Positions 17,041 to 28,930 of a DNA stretch of 64,000 nucleotides are shown here, piece by piece; the first letter of the stretch is position 1; every line of letters begins with the position of its first letter. The stretch is taken from NCBI RefSeq assembly GCF_000585995.1, contig NZ_CP007410.1, positions 924,001 to 988,000 of the forward strand, given 5' to 3'. The notes below the pieces were generated by a model, which saw only the letters and a program-made list of their open reading frames with translations, searched no databases and had not been told where the DNA came from. The position numbers and the translations under genes were made by a program. The DNA is from Pseudomonas brassicacearum. Its GTDB lineage: Bacteria > Pseudomonadota > Gammaproteobacteria > Pseudomonadales > Pseudomonadaceae.

Positions 17041-17090
17041 GGTATCCTGAAAATAGCATTTGGCAGTCCGGGATACCACCTGGGATACCA
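17041..17090. repeat. GGGATACC motifs, probable integrase arm sites (right)
   Basis: GGGATACC-ACCT-GGGATACC (12-base period) lies at 17070-17089, and an inverted copy (GGTATCC) at 17041-17047. The spacing equals that of the left pair at 6045-6067. They sit directly upstream of the integrase gene, where they could also let the integrase repress its own promoter. Confidence 0.62.
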
Positions 17091-17159
17091 AAACGCCTGG
17101 AACTCAGAAACCCTGTAAAGCCCCCATAAGCGCTGAAAGCCATGTATTTACTTGATTTT

Positions 17160-17216
17160 AGGCACAAAAAAAGACGTCCGTGGACGTCTTTAGATGATGA
17201 AGTGGTGGAGCCGGGG
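17160..17216. repeat. attR: right direct repeat at the ssrA 3' end
   Basis: 57 bases matching 5928-5984 with one mismatch. Here the repeat joins an intact tmRNA gene: its last 14 bases are the tmRNA 3' end, and the inverted repeat with an A-run (T-run on the minus strand) is the tmRNA terminator. Confidence 0.93.
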
Positions 17217-17596
17217 GGATTTGAACCCCCGTCCGCCAGTACTCCGCTGTCGGTACTACATGCGTAGCCGTGTCTATTAAGTTAACCCTCAGCGACCCGA
17301 CGGGCAGGGTGCTTTGGGCGAGTTGTGTAAGTTTTAGCCGCTTCGTCCACAACGTACTGCACGGCGATTCTGTTCTATATGACAATCACTTTGGGTTTAC
17401 AGACATCCCCTGATGATTGCTGGACCCGAAGGTACCAGAAGGGAAGGGCTAAGGCTGCTTACGCAGCGAGAGCGTATTCCCCGTAGGTTTCGTCATTGGC
17501 AACTATAAGAAGTTGCAACAGTGGATTTACGAGTTCTGTTACCAACTCGGCATGCACCTAAAGTTTCGCAACCGGCGTCGAATCCTAAACGGCCCC
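17203..17596 (-). ncRNA. ssrA: transfer-messenger RNA (tmRNA, 10Sa RNA)
   Basis: On the minus strand the RNA starts GGGGCCGTTTAGGATTCGAC and ends GTTCAAATCCCCCCGG then CTCCACCA. The 5' GGGGCCG pairs with CGGCTCC to form the alanine-type acceptor stem with one G-U pair. The tag frame at 17459-17500 reads ANDETYGEYALAA then TAA, as in P. fluorescens relatives. With SmpB (gene at 26919-27401) it frees stalled ribosomes and tags the incomplete protein for proteolysis. The gene is the integration site of the island, and its 3' 14 bases lie within the recombined repeat. Confidence 0.97.
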
Positions 17597-17662
17597 GAGC
17601 CTGTCGCTTCGTGGATCTTCTGAAGCGGCAGGCATTTGCAGTGTACGCCAATACGCGACTGA

Positions 17663-17682
17663 GGCCAACCCGAAGGTTGGCC
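17663..17682. terminator. GGCCAACC/GGTTGGCC hairpin
   Basis: An 8-bp perfect stem with a tetraloop (TTCG on the minus strand) lies just past the stop of the small secreted protein and before ssrA. There is no T-run, so it may mark a transcript end or processing point only. Confidence 0.45.
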
Positions 17683-17691
17683 GGGCGCGAA

Positions 17692-17982
17692 TTATTGCGG
17701 ATCACCTTTCGTGTTGTTCTGCAATTTCTGAATGGCCTGGGTGGTCAGCGAGATGCATCTTTTGGTGCCATCCTCGGTGCCTTTGGACTGTTCAGCCTTG
17801 GCCTGTCCAACGGTGGCATCAATATCGGCCTTCAGAGCACTGCTCATTTCCTCGGTGCTGACTTGGGCATCCTTGATCTTCTGCAAATTCACCTGGCAGA
17901 GGTCCGCTTGGCTGTTTGCGAACACCGGAGAGGCCAACAGTGCAGCGGAAATGAACAAGCCAGCAAATGCTATGTGCTTCAT
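17692..17982 (-). CDS. small secreted or periplasmic protein of unknown function
   Basis: 96 residues from the ATG at 17982, with AAGGAGAT upstream. The N-terminus is a clear signal peptide (MKHIAFAGLFISAALLASPV then FANS), cleaved near residue 23. The mature part is a predicted short helical protein with two cysteines (Cys29 and Cys76) that could form a disulfide. I recognise no family. It lies between ssrA and the lactate operon, on the same strand as both, separated from dld by a hairpin. Confidence 0.75.
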   Translation of the reverse strand: MKHIAFAGLFISAALLASPVFANSQADLCQVNLQKIKDAQVSTEEMSSALKADIDATVGQAKAEQSKGTEDGTKRCISLTTQAIQKLQNNTKGDPQ

Positions 17983-18049
17983 GTGTATCTCCTTGAACGT
18001 TTGGTCTCGGTGCTGCCGGTGGATCACGGTCGAGCCCGAGTCTAAAGGG

Positions 18050-18068
18050 GGCCCAACGGGGTTGGGCC
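18050..18068. terminator. GGCCCAAC/GTTGGGCC hairpin after dld
   Basis: An 8-bp perfect stem with a GGG/CCC loop lies just downstream of the dld stop on the minus strand, followed by CCCCTTTAG. It probably ends the lactate operon transcript. Confidence 0.55.
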
Positions 18069-18079
18069 TATTCAAGTGA

Positions 18080-20943
<2,864 letters not shown>

Positions 20944-20947
<4 letters not shown>

Positions 20948-21615
20948 TGGTCCTCCAGAATCAAAACCACCAGATCCTTCGGGCCGTGGGCGCCGTAGGC
21001 CAGGACTTGCTCGATGTCGGCGGTTTTCGAGGGGCCCGACACCAGTAGGGCGTTGGTAGGCATGCCTTGGGCCCATTTGAATTCCTGTTGCACTTCATAG
21101 AAGTTGTCGCGGATCTCGCTGGCTTTGAGCAGGGCGAAATGCACCGGCGGCACCAGGCTCATCAGTCGCGGTTCTTCCCGCGTCGGCCAGAGAATCAGGC
21201 TACCGGTCGCGGCGATGGCACCGAGGGTCGCGGTCAGGCTGGCAGGCGTGTCGTTGAACAGTTCGGCTTTCCATTCCTCTATCGGACGGTCATAGGCCTT
21301 GAGGGTCGGCAGGTCCGGATTGTTCGCCCAGAACTGTGTGATTCTTTGCCCATGGGGCGTGGCCGGGGCGATGAGCAGGCTCGGTAGCTGACGGTCGCGC
21401 AGCAATTGCGCGAGCAGGGCTGGCCAACCTTCCTCGGAGGTCAGGTGGATTTCGGTGTGCACCGCTTCCATCAGCTTGCGCAACTGGGGAATGCGTTCCT
21501 CCGGCGCGTAGCGGTAGGTTTGGGTCACCAGTTCGACATCGAAATTGTCGGCAACGGGTGTGGCGCCCGTCAGACTTTTGCGCAGCTTGGCGAGGATATT
21601 TTCCTTGGCGCTCAT
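20944..21615 (-). CDS. lutC: L-lactate utilisation protein LutC (LldG), LUD domain
   Basis: 223 residues. The C-terminal half has the LUD-domain pattern (GAIAATGSLILWP, PRLMSLVPPVHFALL, LLVSGPSKTADIEQVL ... GPKDLVVLI). With LutA and LutB it forms the three-part iron-sulfur L-lactate oxidase found in many bacteria. It overlaps lutB by four bases on one side and dld on the other, so the three must be made together. In pseudomonads this set is often accompanied by or replaced by LldD; no lldD is seen in this operon. Confidence 0.92.
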
Positions 21616-23069
21616 CGGCGGTCTCCCTGCTGGTTCAGGTGTTCGCGGGCCAGGTCATGCAATGAGCGGGCGGCGGGTTTCGGGGCGCTGTGGTTCTGGG
21701 TCCATGGGCCGACATTGTCAGGCACCAGGGCGCGCAGGCGCGTGGCGAGGAAGCCGAACAGCCGATATAGCCGCGGTGAGCTGTTGAGCCAGGCCCAGGC
21801 ATTCCAGATGAAGCGTTCCTTGGGCGAGTATTTGCTGCCCTGGCCGCGCATCACTGGGTTCGGGCTGTCCGGCGCCTTGACGTTCTCTTCTCGCAGCCGC
21901 CGCAGCAGCGCGGGGATCGGAATCTTCACCGGGCACACTTCACCGCAGGCGCCGCACAACGAAGACGCGCTCGGGTGGTCCGGCACCTTGGCCAGGCCGA
22001 CCATGTGTGGGGTGATGATTTTTCCGATAGGCCCTGGGTAAACCTCACCGTAGGCATGACCACCGATTCGGGTATAGACCGGGCAATGATTCATACAGGC
22101 GCCGCAGCGGATGCAGTTCAGGGTCTGGCGCAGTTCACTGTCGGCAAACGCTTGGCTGCGGCCGTTGTCCAGCAGCACCAGGTGGACTTCCTCGGGGCCA
22201 TCCAGTTCGTCAGCCTTGCGCGGGCCGGAGATCATGTTGACGTAGGTGGTGATCGGCTGGCCGAGGGCCGAGCGGGTCAGCAGGGAGAGCAGCGGCACGA
22301 CGTCGCGCAGGTTCTCCACCACTTTTTCGATGCCGGTCACGGCGATGTGCACCGGCGGTACCGTGGTGGACATCCGGCCGTTACCTTCGTTTTCCACCAG
22401 CAGCAGCGTGCCGGTTTCGGCGACAGCGAAGTTGACGCCCGAGACGCCGATGTCGGCCTCGAAGAATTTCTGCCGCAATACCTTGCGACCGATCTGAATG
22501 AGTTGGTCAACGTCCTTGGTGTACTCCACGCCGAGTTTGTCGTGGAACAAGGACGCGACCTGACCGGCGTTCTTGTGGATCGCCGGCATAATGATGTGTG
22601 AAGGCTTCTCGTGATCGAGCTGGACGATGTACTCCCCCATGTCGGACTCAAGACATTCAATGTCCCGGGCCTCGAGGAAGTGGTTCATCTCCATCTCTTC
22701 GCTGACCATCGATTTGCCCTTGATCACTTGCCGCGCCTCGTGAGCGCGGATGATCGAGAGGACGATGCCATTGGCTTCGTCCACCGTCTCCGCCCAGTGC
22801 ACGTTCACACCGTTGCGGGTCAGGTTGGTTTCAAGTTGCTCGAGCAGGTCGGGCAGCTTGGATAACGCACGGGCGCGGACGGCGTTGCCCAGCACTCGCA
22901 GGTGTTCTCTTTCGTGGGCATCGCTGAACGACGCTGCCCGCTTGGTCATCAGTGAATCCATCGCGCTGCGAAAGTTGTTTCGCAGTTGCGTGTCGTCCAG
23001 GGCCTTGTGGGCCCGGGCGCGAAAATCCTCTTGCACCTCAACAGTCGGGATCAGCGTCGGCGTGCTCAT
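21612..23069 (-). CDS. lutB: L-lactate utilisation iron-sulfur protein LutB (LldF)
   Basis: 485 residues from the ATG at 23069 (GGAGGTG upstream). The N-terminal LUD domain has VNFAVAETGTLLLVENEGNG and TVPPVHIAV. The C-terminal ferredoxin-like part has two 4Fe-4S sets, CIRCGACMNHCP and CGACGEVCP. It carries electrons in the LutABC complex that converts L-lactate to pyruvate. The start overlaps the lutA stop (ATGA). The apparent extension to 23174 runs into lutA and has no ribosome site. Confidence 0.93.
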   Translation of the reverse strand: MSTPTLIPTVEVQEDFRARAHKALDDTQLRNNFRSAMDSLMTKRAASFSDAHEREHLRVLGNAVRARALSKLPDLLEQLETNLTRNGVNVHWAETVDEANGIVLSIIRAHEARQVIKGKSMVSEEMEMNHFLEARDIECLESDMGEYIVQLDHEKPSHIIMPAIHKNAGQVASLFHDKLGVEYTKDVDQLIQIGRKVLRQKFFEADIGVSGVNFAVAETGTLLLVENEGNGRMSTTVPPVHIAVTGIEKVVENLRDVVPLLSLLTRSALGQPITTYVNMISGPRKADELDGPEEVHLVLLDNGRSQAFADSELRQTLNCIRCGACMNHCPVYTRIGGHAYGEVYPGPIGKIITPHMVGLAKVPDHPSASSLCGACGEVCPVKIPIPALLRRLREENVKAPDSPNPVMRGQGSKYSPKERFIWNAWAWLNSSPRLYRLFGFLATRLRALVPDNVGPWTQNHSAPKPAARSLHDLAREHLNQQGDRR

Positions 23070-23890
23070 GCCACACCTCCGGTACGCTGCCAGAGGAAGC
23101 TCGCCAGATGCTGGCCCCGTAGCGCCTCCTGCTGCTTCTCCAGTGCGCCATTGATGTTCATCAGGCAACCACAATCGGCGCTGACGACTTTATGTGCACC
23201 GGACTCCTTCAGCGCTCGGGTCTTGTCGGCCACCATCGCGCCGGAAATATCCGGCATGCGCACGCTGAACGTCCCACCAAAGCCACAGCATTCACTTTCA
23301 TGGCCGTGTTCGACGCGCTCCACATTGCGCAGCTGCGCCAACAACGCACGGCCATGCAAGTGGGTGTTCATTTCACGTCGTGCCGAGCAGGACGTGTGCA
23401 ACGCAATTTTCACCGGCGCGCCGCTGTCGTGAAGCTGCACCTTGCTGACAAACAGCAGAAATTCGGCCAATTCATAGGTCCGGGCCGCCAGGGCCTGGAC
23501 TTGCTTGAGCGTGTCGGGCTCGTCCTTGAACAGGTCGGCGTAGTGCTCGCGCAGCATGCCGGCGCAGGAGCCCGAGGGCACCACCACCGGATAGTCTTCG
23601 GCAAACAAGGCCAGTTGCGCCCGTGCCACCGTCCGCGCCTGCTCGGTATAGCCCGAGGTGTAGGCCGGTTGGCCGCAGCAACTTTGCCCTTGCGGGTACT
23701 CCACCCGGATCCCTTCGCGCTCCAGCAGATGAATCGCATCCATCCCGGCCTCGGGATAGAACAGGTCCACCACGCAGGTGCCGAACAGGTAGACCCGTGG
23801 CGGTTTTTCGCTGGGGTACTGCCGAGGTTCGGGCAATGGCGGGGCGACACGGGTCGCGTTCGGCACGGCGTTGTAAAAAAGCTCGCTCAT
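23066..23890 (-). CDS. lutA: L-lactate utilisation protein LutA (LldE)
   Basis: 274 residues from the ATG at 23890, with CGGAGA nine bases upstream. Two CCG cysteine-rich modules are visible: CVVDLFYPEAG with QSCCGQPAYTSGY, and SCSARREM with SECCGFGGTFSVR. CCG modules bind 4Fe-4S clusters in subunits of lactate, glycolate and heterodisulfide oxidoreductases. It is the first lut gene after lldP, 150 bases downstream across two hairpins, which may set the transporter-to-enzyme ratio. Confidence 0.93.
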   Translation of the reverse strand: MSELFYNAVPNATRVAPPLPEPRQYPSEKPPRVYLFGTCVVDLFYPEAGMDAIHLLEREGIRVEYPQGQSCCGQPAYTSGYTEQARTVARAQLALFAEDYPVVVPSGSCAGMLREHYADLFKDEPDTLKQVQALAARTYELAEFLLFVSKVQLHDSGAPVKIALHTSCSARREMNTHLHGRALLAQLRNVERVEHGHESECCGFGGTFSVRMPDISGAMVADKTRALKESGAHKVVSADCGCLMNINGALEKQQEALRGQHLASFLWQRTGGVA

Positions 23891-23929
23891 CAGGCGTGTC
23901 TCCGGGTGGTCCCGGTTATCCGTCCGCTG

Positions 23930-24019
23930 AGGCTGCTGAAATATAGACAGGAAATCTTTCAGCAGCCTTGCAGACCCGGTGATCAATAGCAGACGCCGAA
24001 TCGGGTTCGGCGTCGGTTT
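23930..24019. other. two hairpins between lldP and lutA
   Basis: The first is a 12-bp perfect stem, AGGCTGCTGAAA / TTTCAGCAGCCT (23930-23968). The second is a 9-bp stem, GACGCCGAA / TTCGGCGTC (23992-24015), with a T-run only on the + strand. For the minus-strand operon they are therefore not full terminators. Transcript stabilisation or partial termination after lldP is more likely. Confidence 0.5.
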
Positions 24020-24040
24020 TTTCAATGTTGTCTGTCGTAC

Positions 24041-25735
24041 TCAGTGCACCAGCATGCCGGTTAACCAGTAGGCCTGGGCCAACGTGATCAAGCCAACGAT
24101 CGTTGCAAAGAATAGGCTGTGTTTGAGGGTGAAACGGAACAGATCCGATTCCTTGCCCACCAGCCCGGTTGCCGCGCAGGCCACCGCGATCGATTGTGGC
24201 GAAATCATCTTGCCGGTCACGCCGCCGCTGGTGTTCGCCGCTACCAGCAAGGTGTCGTTGACGCCGATCTGGTGCGCGGTGGTGGCTTGCAGCGAGCTGA
24301 ACAGCGCGTTGGACGACGTATCGGAACCGGTCAGGAACACGCCCAGCCAACCCAGGAACGGCGAGAAGAACGGGAACGCTGCGCCCGTGCCGGCCAATAC
24401 CAGGGCCATGGTCGACGACATGCCCGAATAGTTGGTGACGAAGGCGAACGCGAGCACCATGCCGATGGACAGGATCGGCCAGCGCAGTTCGAAAAGTGTC
24501 TCTTTGAAAGTGGTAAGACCAGTCTTGACGTTGATTTTCAGCACCAGCATCGAGATCAATGCGGAGAAGAAAATCGCCGTGCCGGTGGCGGAAACCGGAT
24601 CAAGCTTGAACACGGCCGGAATGGCGGTGGGGTTGATCACGATGGGCGCGACCTTGATCACCATCTGATCCAGGTGCGGGATGGCGAAGTTGAATACCCA
24701 GCCGTACATCGAACCGCCCGCGGCGAACATCGCCTTGAATGGCTTCAGGGTCCAGATCGTCACCAGCACGGTGAGGATCAAGAACGGCGACCAGGCCTTG
24801 ATAATTTCCCCCAGGCTGTAGGGTGACGCCACGGTGCTGCGCGGCTGGCCGAAACCGCCGACACTGGCGGTAACGGCTGCGCTGGAGGTGGCGCCGGCAA
24901 TCTGCGCCCCGGCGGTGCGCTTGGGCTGCCAGATTTTCAGAAACAGCGTGAGAGAGATCAGGCTGGCCAGGGCCGAGGTGATGTCCGGCAGTTCCGGGCC
25001 GATGAAGTTGGAGGTGAAATACTGAGTGATGGCGAAGCTCAAGCCTGCCACTAGGGCCGCCGGCCAGGTTTCCCGCACGCCGCGCAGGCCGTCCATCATG
25101 AACACCAGCCAGAACGGCACGAACAGCGACAGCAGTGGCAACTGGCGACCGGTCATGGCGCCGATCTTGAACGCATCGATCCCGGTGACCTGGCCGGCCA
25201 CGATAATCGGAATGCCCAACGCGCCGAACGCCACCGGGGCGGTGTTGGCGATCAGGCACAGGCCTGCGGCGTACAGGGGGTTGAAGCCCAGGCCAACCAG
25301 CAACGCGGCAGTGATCGCCACTGGCGCACCGAAGCCGGCGGCACCTTCCAGAAAGGCACCGAAGCAAAAGCCGATCAGCAGCACTTGCAGGCGCTGGTCA
25401 TCGGTAATCGACAGCACCGAGCTGCGGATCACTTCGAACTGGCCGCTCTTGACCGTCAGTTTGTACAGGAACACCGCGGCGACGATGATCCAGGCGATGG
25501 GCCACAGGCCGTACGCAAAGCCATAGCCGGCGGCGGCGAACGCCATGTCTGCCGGCATCTGGAAGGCGAAGATCGCCACGACAATCGCCAGCGCCAGGGT
25601 GATGCTGCCGGCCACGTGCCCCTTGAGGCGAAACACCGCCAGGGCCAGGAAGAAAAATACGATGGGAATGACGGCCGCAAGTGCGGACAAGCCGAGGCTG
25701 CCGAGCGGGCTGTAGAGCTGTTGCCAGGTTTGCAT
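24041..25735 (-). CDS. lldP: L-lactate permease
   Basis: 564 residues with about 12-14 membrane helices. Family motifs include [46 protein letters not shown] and [13 protein letters not shown]. LctP-family permeases import lactate (and glycolate) with protons across the inner membrane. The gene is the first of the lldP-lutABC-dld operon and is divergent from the regulator gene lldR, sharing the intergenic operator. Length is normal for the family. Confidence 0.95.
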   Translation of the reverse strand: MQTWQQLYSPLGSLGLSALAAVIPIVFFFLALAVFRLKGHVAGSITLALAIVVAIFAFQMPADMAFAAAGYGFAYGLWPIAWIIVAAVFLYKLTVKSGQFEVIRSSVLSITDDQRLQVLLIGFCFGAFLEGAAGFGAPVAITAALLVGLGFNPLYAAGLCLIANTAPVAFGALGIPIIVAGQVTGIDAFKIGAMTGRQLPLLSLFVPFWLVFMMDGLRGVRETWPAALVAGLSFAITQYFTSNFIGPELPDITSALASLISLTLFLKIWQPKRTAGAQIAGATSSAAVTASVGGFGQPRSTVASPYSLGEIIKAWSPFLILTVLVTIWTLKPFKAMFAAGGSMYGWVFNFAIPHLDQMVIKVAPIVINPTAIPAVFKLDPVSATGTAIFFSALISMLVLKINVKTGLTTFKETLFELRWPILSIGMVLAFAFVTNYSGMSSTMALVLAGTGAAFPFFSPFLGWLGVFLTGSDTSSNALFSSLQATTAHQIGVNDTLLVAANTSGGVTGKMISPQSIAVACAATGLVGKESDLFRFTLKHSLFFATIVGLITLAQAYWLTGMLVH

Positions 25736-25788
25736 AATGGGTGGGCCCCTAATTGTTGTTGGTCAGGCACTGATCAGCGGTTTTGGCT

Positions 25789-25805
25789 AATTGGTAATAC
25801 CAATT
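25789..25805. promoter_or_regulatory. LldR-type operator between lldP and lldR
   Basis: AATTGGT-AAT-ACCAATT is a perfect 7-bp palindrome with a 3-base centre. It matches the TGGT-N-ACCA form used by FadR-subfamily lactate regulators. It lies 54 bases upstream of the lldP start, where repression would block the operon until L-lactate releases the regulator. Confidence 0.8.
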
Positions 25806-25998
25806 TACAATCGCTGTTGGCTAGGGTAAAAGCGTTGGTTGTCGTGTGTCAATTTGCCGCCCTGAAACTTTCGTCGAATAAGCGGTGCAGATGGCATCTG
25901 ATCCGTTTGAAAAAACGGCTTTTGCCGGGTGTGGACAAAGCCCGGATGGGCCAGAATAGAGAGCCCGGCGAGCCGTCGGGATCGTGGAGAATCGAGTT

Positions 25999-26766
25999 AT
26001 GGGGTTTGATCAGATTCGTCAGCGCCGTTTGTCCGACGATATTGTCGAGCGGCTTGAAGGAATGATCCTTGAGGGCACGTTGAAGTCTGGCGAACGGTTG
26101 CCGGCCGAACGGGCCTTGGCCGAGCAGTTCGGCGTATCGCGCCCTTCGTTGCGCGAGGCGATCCAGAAACTGGCCGCCAAGGGCTTGCTCGTCAGTCGCC
26201 AGGGCGGCGGTAACTATGTCGTGGAGTCGCTGGGCTCGACGTTCAGCGATCCGCTTCTGCAACTGTTGGAAAGCAATCCTGAAGCGCAGCGTGACTTGTT
26301 GGAGTTTCGCCACACCTTGGAGGCTTCCTGTGCCTATTACGCGGCACAACGGGCCACGGACGTGGATCGCGAACGGCTGACGGCGGCGTTCGAAGAACTG
26401 CAGGATTGTTATTCACGCCATGAAGAGGTGAGTCGGGCGGAGGAGGGCGCGGCGGACGCCCGGTTCCATCTGGCGATCGCCGAGGCCAGTCATAACGCGG
26501 TGTTGTTGCACACCATTCGCGGGTTGTTCGACCTGCTCAAGCGCAATGTGGTGACCAACATCGGCGGCATGTACAAGCAGCGCAGCGAAACCCGCGACAT
26601 GCTGATCAGCCAGCATCGGGAATTGTATCAAGCCATTATGGACGGGCACGCCGAGCAGGCGCGGGAAGTGTCCAGCCGACATATTTTGTATGTGCAGGAA
26701 GTATTGGAAGAGGTGCGTCAGGAAGTGCAGCGTGTGGCGCGGGCGGAGCGGCGCAAGGGGATGTAA
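25999..26766 (+). CDS. lldR: FadR-subfamily GntR regulator of lactate use (LldR)
   Basis: 255 residues. The winged-helix N-terminus (LKSGERLPAERALAEQFGVS then RPSLREAIQKL) is the GntR signature, followed by an all-helical FCD ligand domain (about 85-240) with Asp/His residues for a metal that helps bind lactate. The ATG at 25999 has GGAG nine bases upstream; a GTG at 25984 would add five residues. It is divergent from lldP and should repress the operon by binding the palindrome at 25789-25805. Confidence 0.9.
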   Translation: MGFDQIRQRRLSDDIVERLEGMILEGTLKSGERLPAERALAEQFGVSRPSLREAIQKLAAKGLLVSRQGGGNYVVESLGSTFSDPLLQLLESNPEAQRDLLEFRHTLEASCAYYAAQRATDVDRERLTAAFEELQDCYSRHEEVSRAEEGAADARFHLAIAEASHNAVLLHTIRGLFDLLKRNVVTNIGGMYKQRSETRDMLISQHRELYQAIMDGHAEQAREVSSRHILYVQEVLEEVRQEVQRVARAERRKGM

Positions 26767-26803
26767 CGCTGCCTGATACATCGATGCTGAATGTGTCGCC
26801 GTC

Positions 26804-26896
26804 ATCGCGAGCAAGCTCGCTCCCACATTGGATCTTCAGTGAACACAGGATATGTGTATTGCCGTGATCGGGTGTGGGAGCGAGCTTGCTCGCGAT
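26804..26896. repeat. REP pair (REPIN) between lldR and smpB
   Basis: CGCGAGCAAGCTCGCTCCCA (26807-26826) and its inverted copy TGGGAGCGAGCTTGCTCGCG (26875-26894) form a doublet of the repetitive extragenic palindrome typical of the P. fluorescens group. Such pairs are spread by a RAYT transposase encoded elsewhere. It lies between convergent genes. Confidence 0.85.
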
Positions 26897-26918
26897 AGCG
26901 GTCTCAACGACGAAAGAC

Positions 26919-27401
26919 TCAGTCTTCCTTGCCCTTGTTACGTACTGCACGCTGCAGCTCGCGACCGGCATCGCGTTCGCGTTCGGTATCGCGCTTGTCG
27001 TATTCCTTCTTGCCCTTGCCCAGCGCAATCTCGCACTTGATCAGGTGCTTGCTCCAGTACAACGACGTGCAGACGCAGGCGTAACCCTTCTGCTGCACCG
27101 ACGCGAAGAGCTTTTCCAGCTCGCGCCTGTTGAGCAGCAGTTTGCGCGAGCGTGTCGGATCAGCAATCACGTGGGTGCTGGCGGTGGTCAGCGGCGTGAT
27201 GTGACTGCCCAGCAGCCAGGCTTCGCCGTCCTTGAGCAGCACATAGCTGTCGACCAGTTGCGCCTTGCCGGCACGCAAGCTCTTTACTTCCCAGCCGGCC
27301 AGGACCATGCCAGCCTCGAAACGCTGTTCGATGAAGTAATCGTGTCGCGCCTTTTTATTTTGCGCGATGGTCCCTGTGGGGTGTTTCTTCTGTTTAGCCA
27401 T
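26919..27401 (-). CDS. smpB: SsrA-binding protein SmpB
   Basis: 160 residues from the ATG at 27401. Family motifs: [20 protein letters not shown], then [31 protein letters not shown] and the basic tail [16 protein letters not shown]. SmpB binds the tRNA-like part of tmRNA and the vacant decoding centre of stalled ribosomes. In E. coli it lies next to ssrA; here the lactate operon separates them by 9.3 kb. The frame extending to 27632 overlaps the divergent transporter gene and is not used. Confidence 0.96.
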   Translation of the reverse strand: MAKQKKHPTGTIAQNKKARHDYFIEQRFEAGMVLAGWEVKSLRAGKAQLVDSYVLLKDGEAWLLGSHITPLTTASTHVIADPTRSRKLLLNRRELEKLFASVQQKGYACVCTSLYWSKHLIKCEIALGKGKKEYDKRDTERERDAGRELQRAVRNKGKED

Positions 27402-27519
27402 AGGGGCGGCATTATAGGCAGTTGCGTGCGTGTCGGCTACGGTGAAGCTGCGTGCTTGAGCACGTTGAATGAATCCCGGACAATGCGGCCTCTTTTTTGA
27501 ACGCTTGGGCGTGATCACG

Positions 27520-28923
27520 ATGTCGACAGACAAGGTTTCTGTCCACGGCAGTTGGGCTAGCCGCTGGGTCTTTATACTCGCCGCGACCGGTTCTGCCGTG
27601 GGGCTGGGCAGTATCTGGAAGTTTCCGTACATGGTTGGCGTCTACGGTGGCGGCGCCTTCGTATTGATGTTCCTGGCGTGCATCGTGCTCATCGGGGCGC
27701 CGGTGATGCTGGCCGAAACCCTGATCGGTCGTCGCGCCCGGCAGAGCCCGGCGAATGCCTTGAAGGTGCTGGCCGTGGCGGCGGGACATTCGCCCAAGTG
27801 GTCGTGGGGCGCGTTCGCCGGCATGATCACGGCGCTGCTTATCCTGTCTTTCTATAGCGTGGTCGGCGGCTGGTCGCTGGATTACATCATCGACATGGGG
27901 CGTGGGGATTTTCAGGGCGCCACGCCGGACCAGGTGGGTGCCTATTTCGGCAACGTCATCGCCGACCCCTGGAGGTTGACCCTCTGGCACACGATTTTCA
28001 TGGTGCTCTCCGCCGTGGTGATCGCCCGTGGCGTGGTTGCCGGGCTTGAGCGCAGCCTGCGGATCATGATGCCGTTGCTGTTCGTGATGATCCTGGTGCT
28101 GCTGGGGTACAGCATGACCACCGGACATTTCATGGAAGGCGTGCATTTCATGTTCGACTTCAAGCCGGAGAAAGTCCTCGACGGCTTGCTGCCGGCCATG
28201 GGGCATGCGTTTTTCTCCCTGAGCGTCGGGGTCGGCTCGATCATGATCTACGGCGCCTACATGCCCAAGAACGCGTCCCTGACCCGAACCGTCGTCGGCG
28301 TCGCGCTGTTGGATACCTTCGTCTCGCTGCTGGCCGGTGTGGCATTGTTTCCGATTGTGTTTGCCGCGGGCCTGAACCCCAGCGAAGGACCGGGGCTGAT
28401 GTTTGTCAGCCTGCCCTTTGCTTTCGGCAGCATGGCGTTCGGCCAAGTGATGGGTGTGGTGTTTTTTGTCCTGGTGGCCATCGCGGCTTGGAGTTCGGCC
28501 ATTTCCCTGCTGGAGCCCATGGTGGCTTACCTGGTTGAGCGGACCCGTCTCAGCCGCGCCTGGGTGACATTCTGGCTGGCCTTCACCTGCTGGTTCGTGG
28601 GCCTGGGGACGGTTTTTTCCTTCAATATATGGAAGCAGGCGAAGTTTTTCGTGAACGAAGACGGGTTGTTCCGTCTCTACCAGTGGGGAGCAACCGGAGG
28701 GCTGGATTTCTTCGGCGTGATTGATTTCTTCACATCACGGATCATGCTGCCATTGGGTGGTTTGTGTTTCGTAGTGTTTGCAGGATGGATCATGGGGCGT
28801 GAAGCGGTGCGTGATGAGTTGTCGCTGCGCAACCCTGTATTGTTCGCCTTGAGCCTGTTCTTGATGCGCTATGTGGCGCCCATCGGCATTCTCGTAGTGT
28901 TTGCCGCCCAGCTGTGGAAGTGA
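27520..28923 (+). CDS. sodium-dependent transporter of the NSS/SNF family
   Basis: 467 residues with about 11-12 membrane helices. The first helix has [20 protein letters not shown] then [11 protein letters not shown], the family's sodium-binding signature. LeuT-fold NSS transporters import amino acids or similar compounds with sodium. The substrate cannot be set from sequence. The ATG at 27520 fits the family start; a GTG at 27511 is possible. It is divergent from smpB and followed after 7 bases by ratA, so it has been placed within an otherwise conserved smpB-ratA neighbourhood. Confidence 0.9.
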   Translation: MSTDKVSVHGSWASRWVFILAATGSAVGLGSIWKFPYMVGVYGGGAFVLMFLACIVLIGAPVMLAETLIGRRARQSPANALKVLAVAAGHSPKWSWGAFAGMITALLILSFYSVVGGWSLDYIIDMGRGDFQGATPDQVGAYFGNVIADPWRLTLWHTIFMVLSAVVIARGVVAGLERSLRIMMPLLFVMILVLLGYSMTTGHFMEGVHFMFDFKPEKVLDGLLPAMGHAFFSLSVGVGSIMIYGAYMPKNASLTRTVVGVALLDTFVSLLAGVALFPIVFAAGLNPSEGPGLMFVSLPFAFGSMAFGQVMGVVFFVLVAIAAWSSAISLLEPMVAYLVERTRLSRAWVTFWLAFTCWFVGLGTVFSFNIWKQAKFFVNEDGLFRLYQWGATGGLDFFGVIDFFTSRIMLPLGGLCFVVFAGWIMGREAVRDELSLRNPVLFALSLFLMRYVAPIGILVVFAAQLWK

Positions 28924-28930
28924 CGCTTAC

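Larger units (their letters stand above)
5928..17216. mobile_element. ssrA-integrated genomic island with two putative defence genes
   Basis: About 11.3 kb bounded by 57-bp direct repeats at the ssrA 3' end, with a P4-type integrase facing away from ssrA at the right end. Contents in order: left arm sites, Mrr-STAND protein, long gap, ATPase-TOPRIM protein, palindrome-rich gap with GTCGCC repeats, DUF3987 protein, small protein, second tyrosine recombinase, small protein, integrase. The two cargo genes are visibly AT-richer than the 12.6-17.0 kb backbone. There are no conjugation genes, capsid genes or plasmid-type replication initiator, so transfer would need a helper. Insertion restores an intact tmRNA gene, as is usual for islands at this site (E. 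coli CP4-57 uses ssrA too). Confidence 0.9.
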
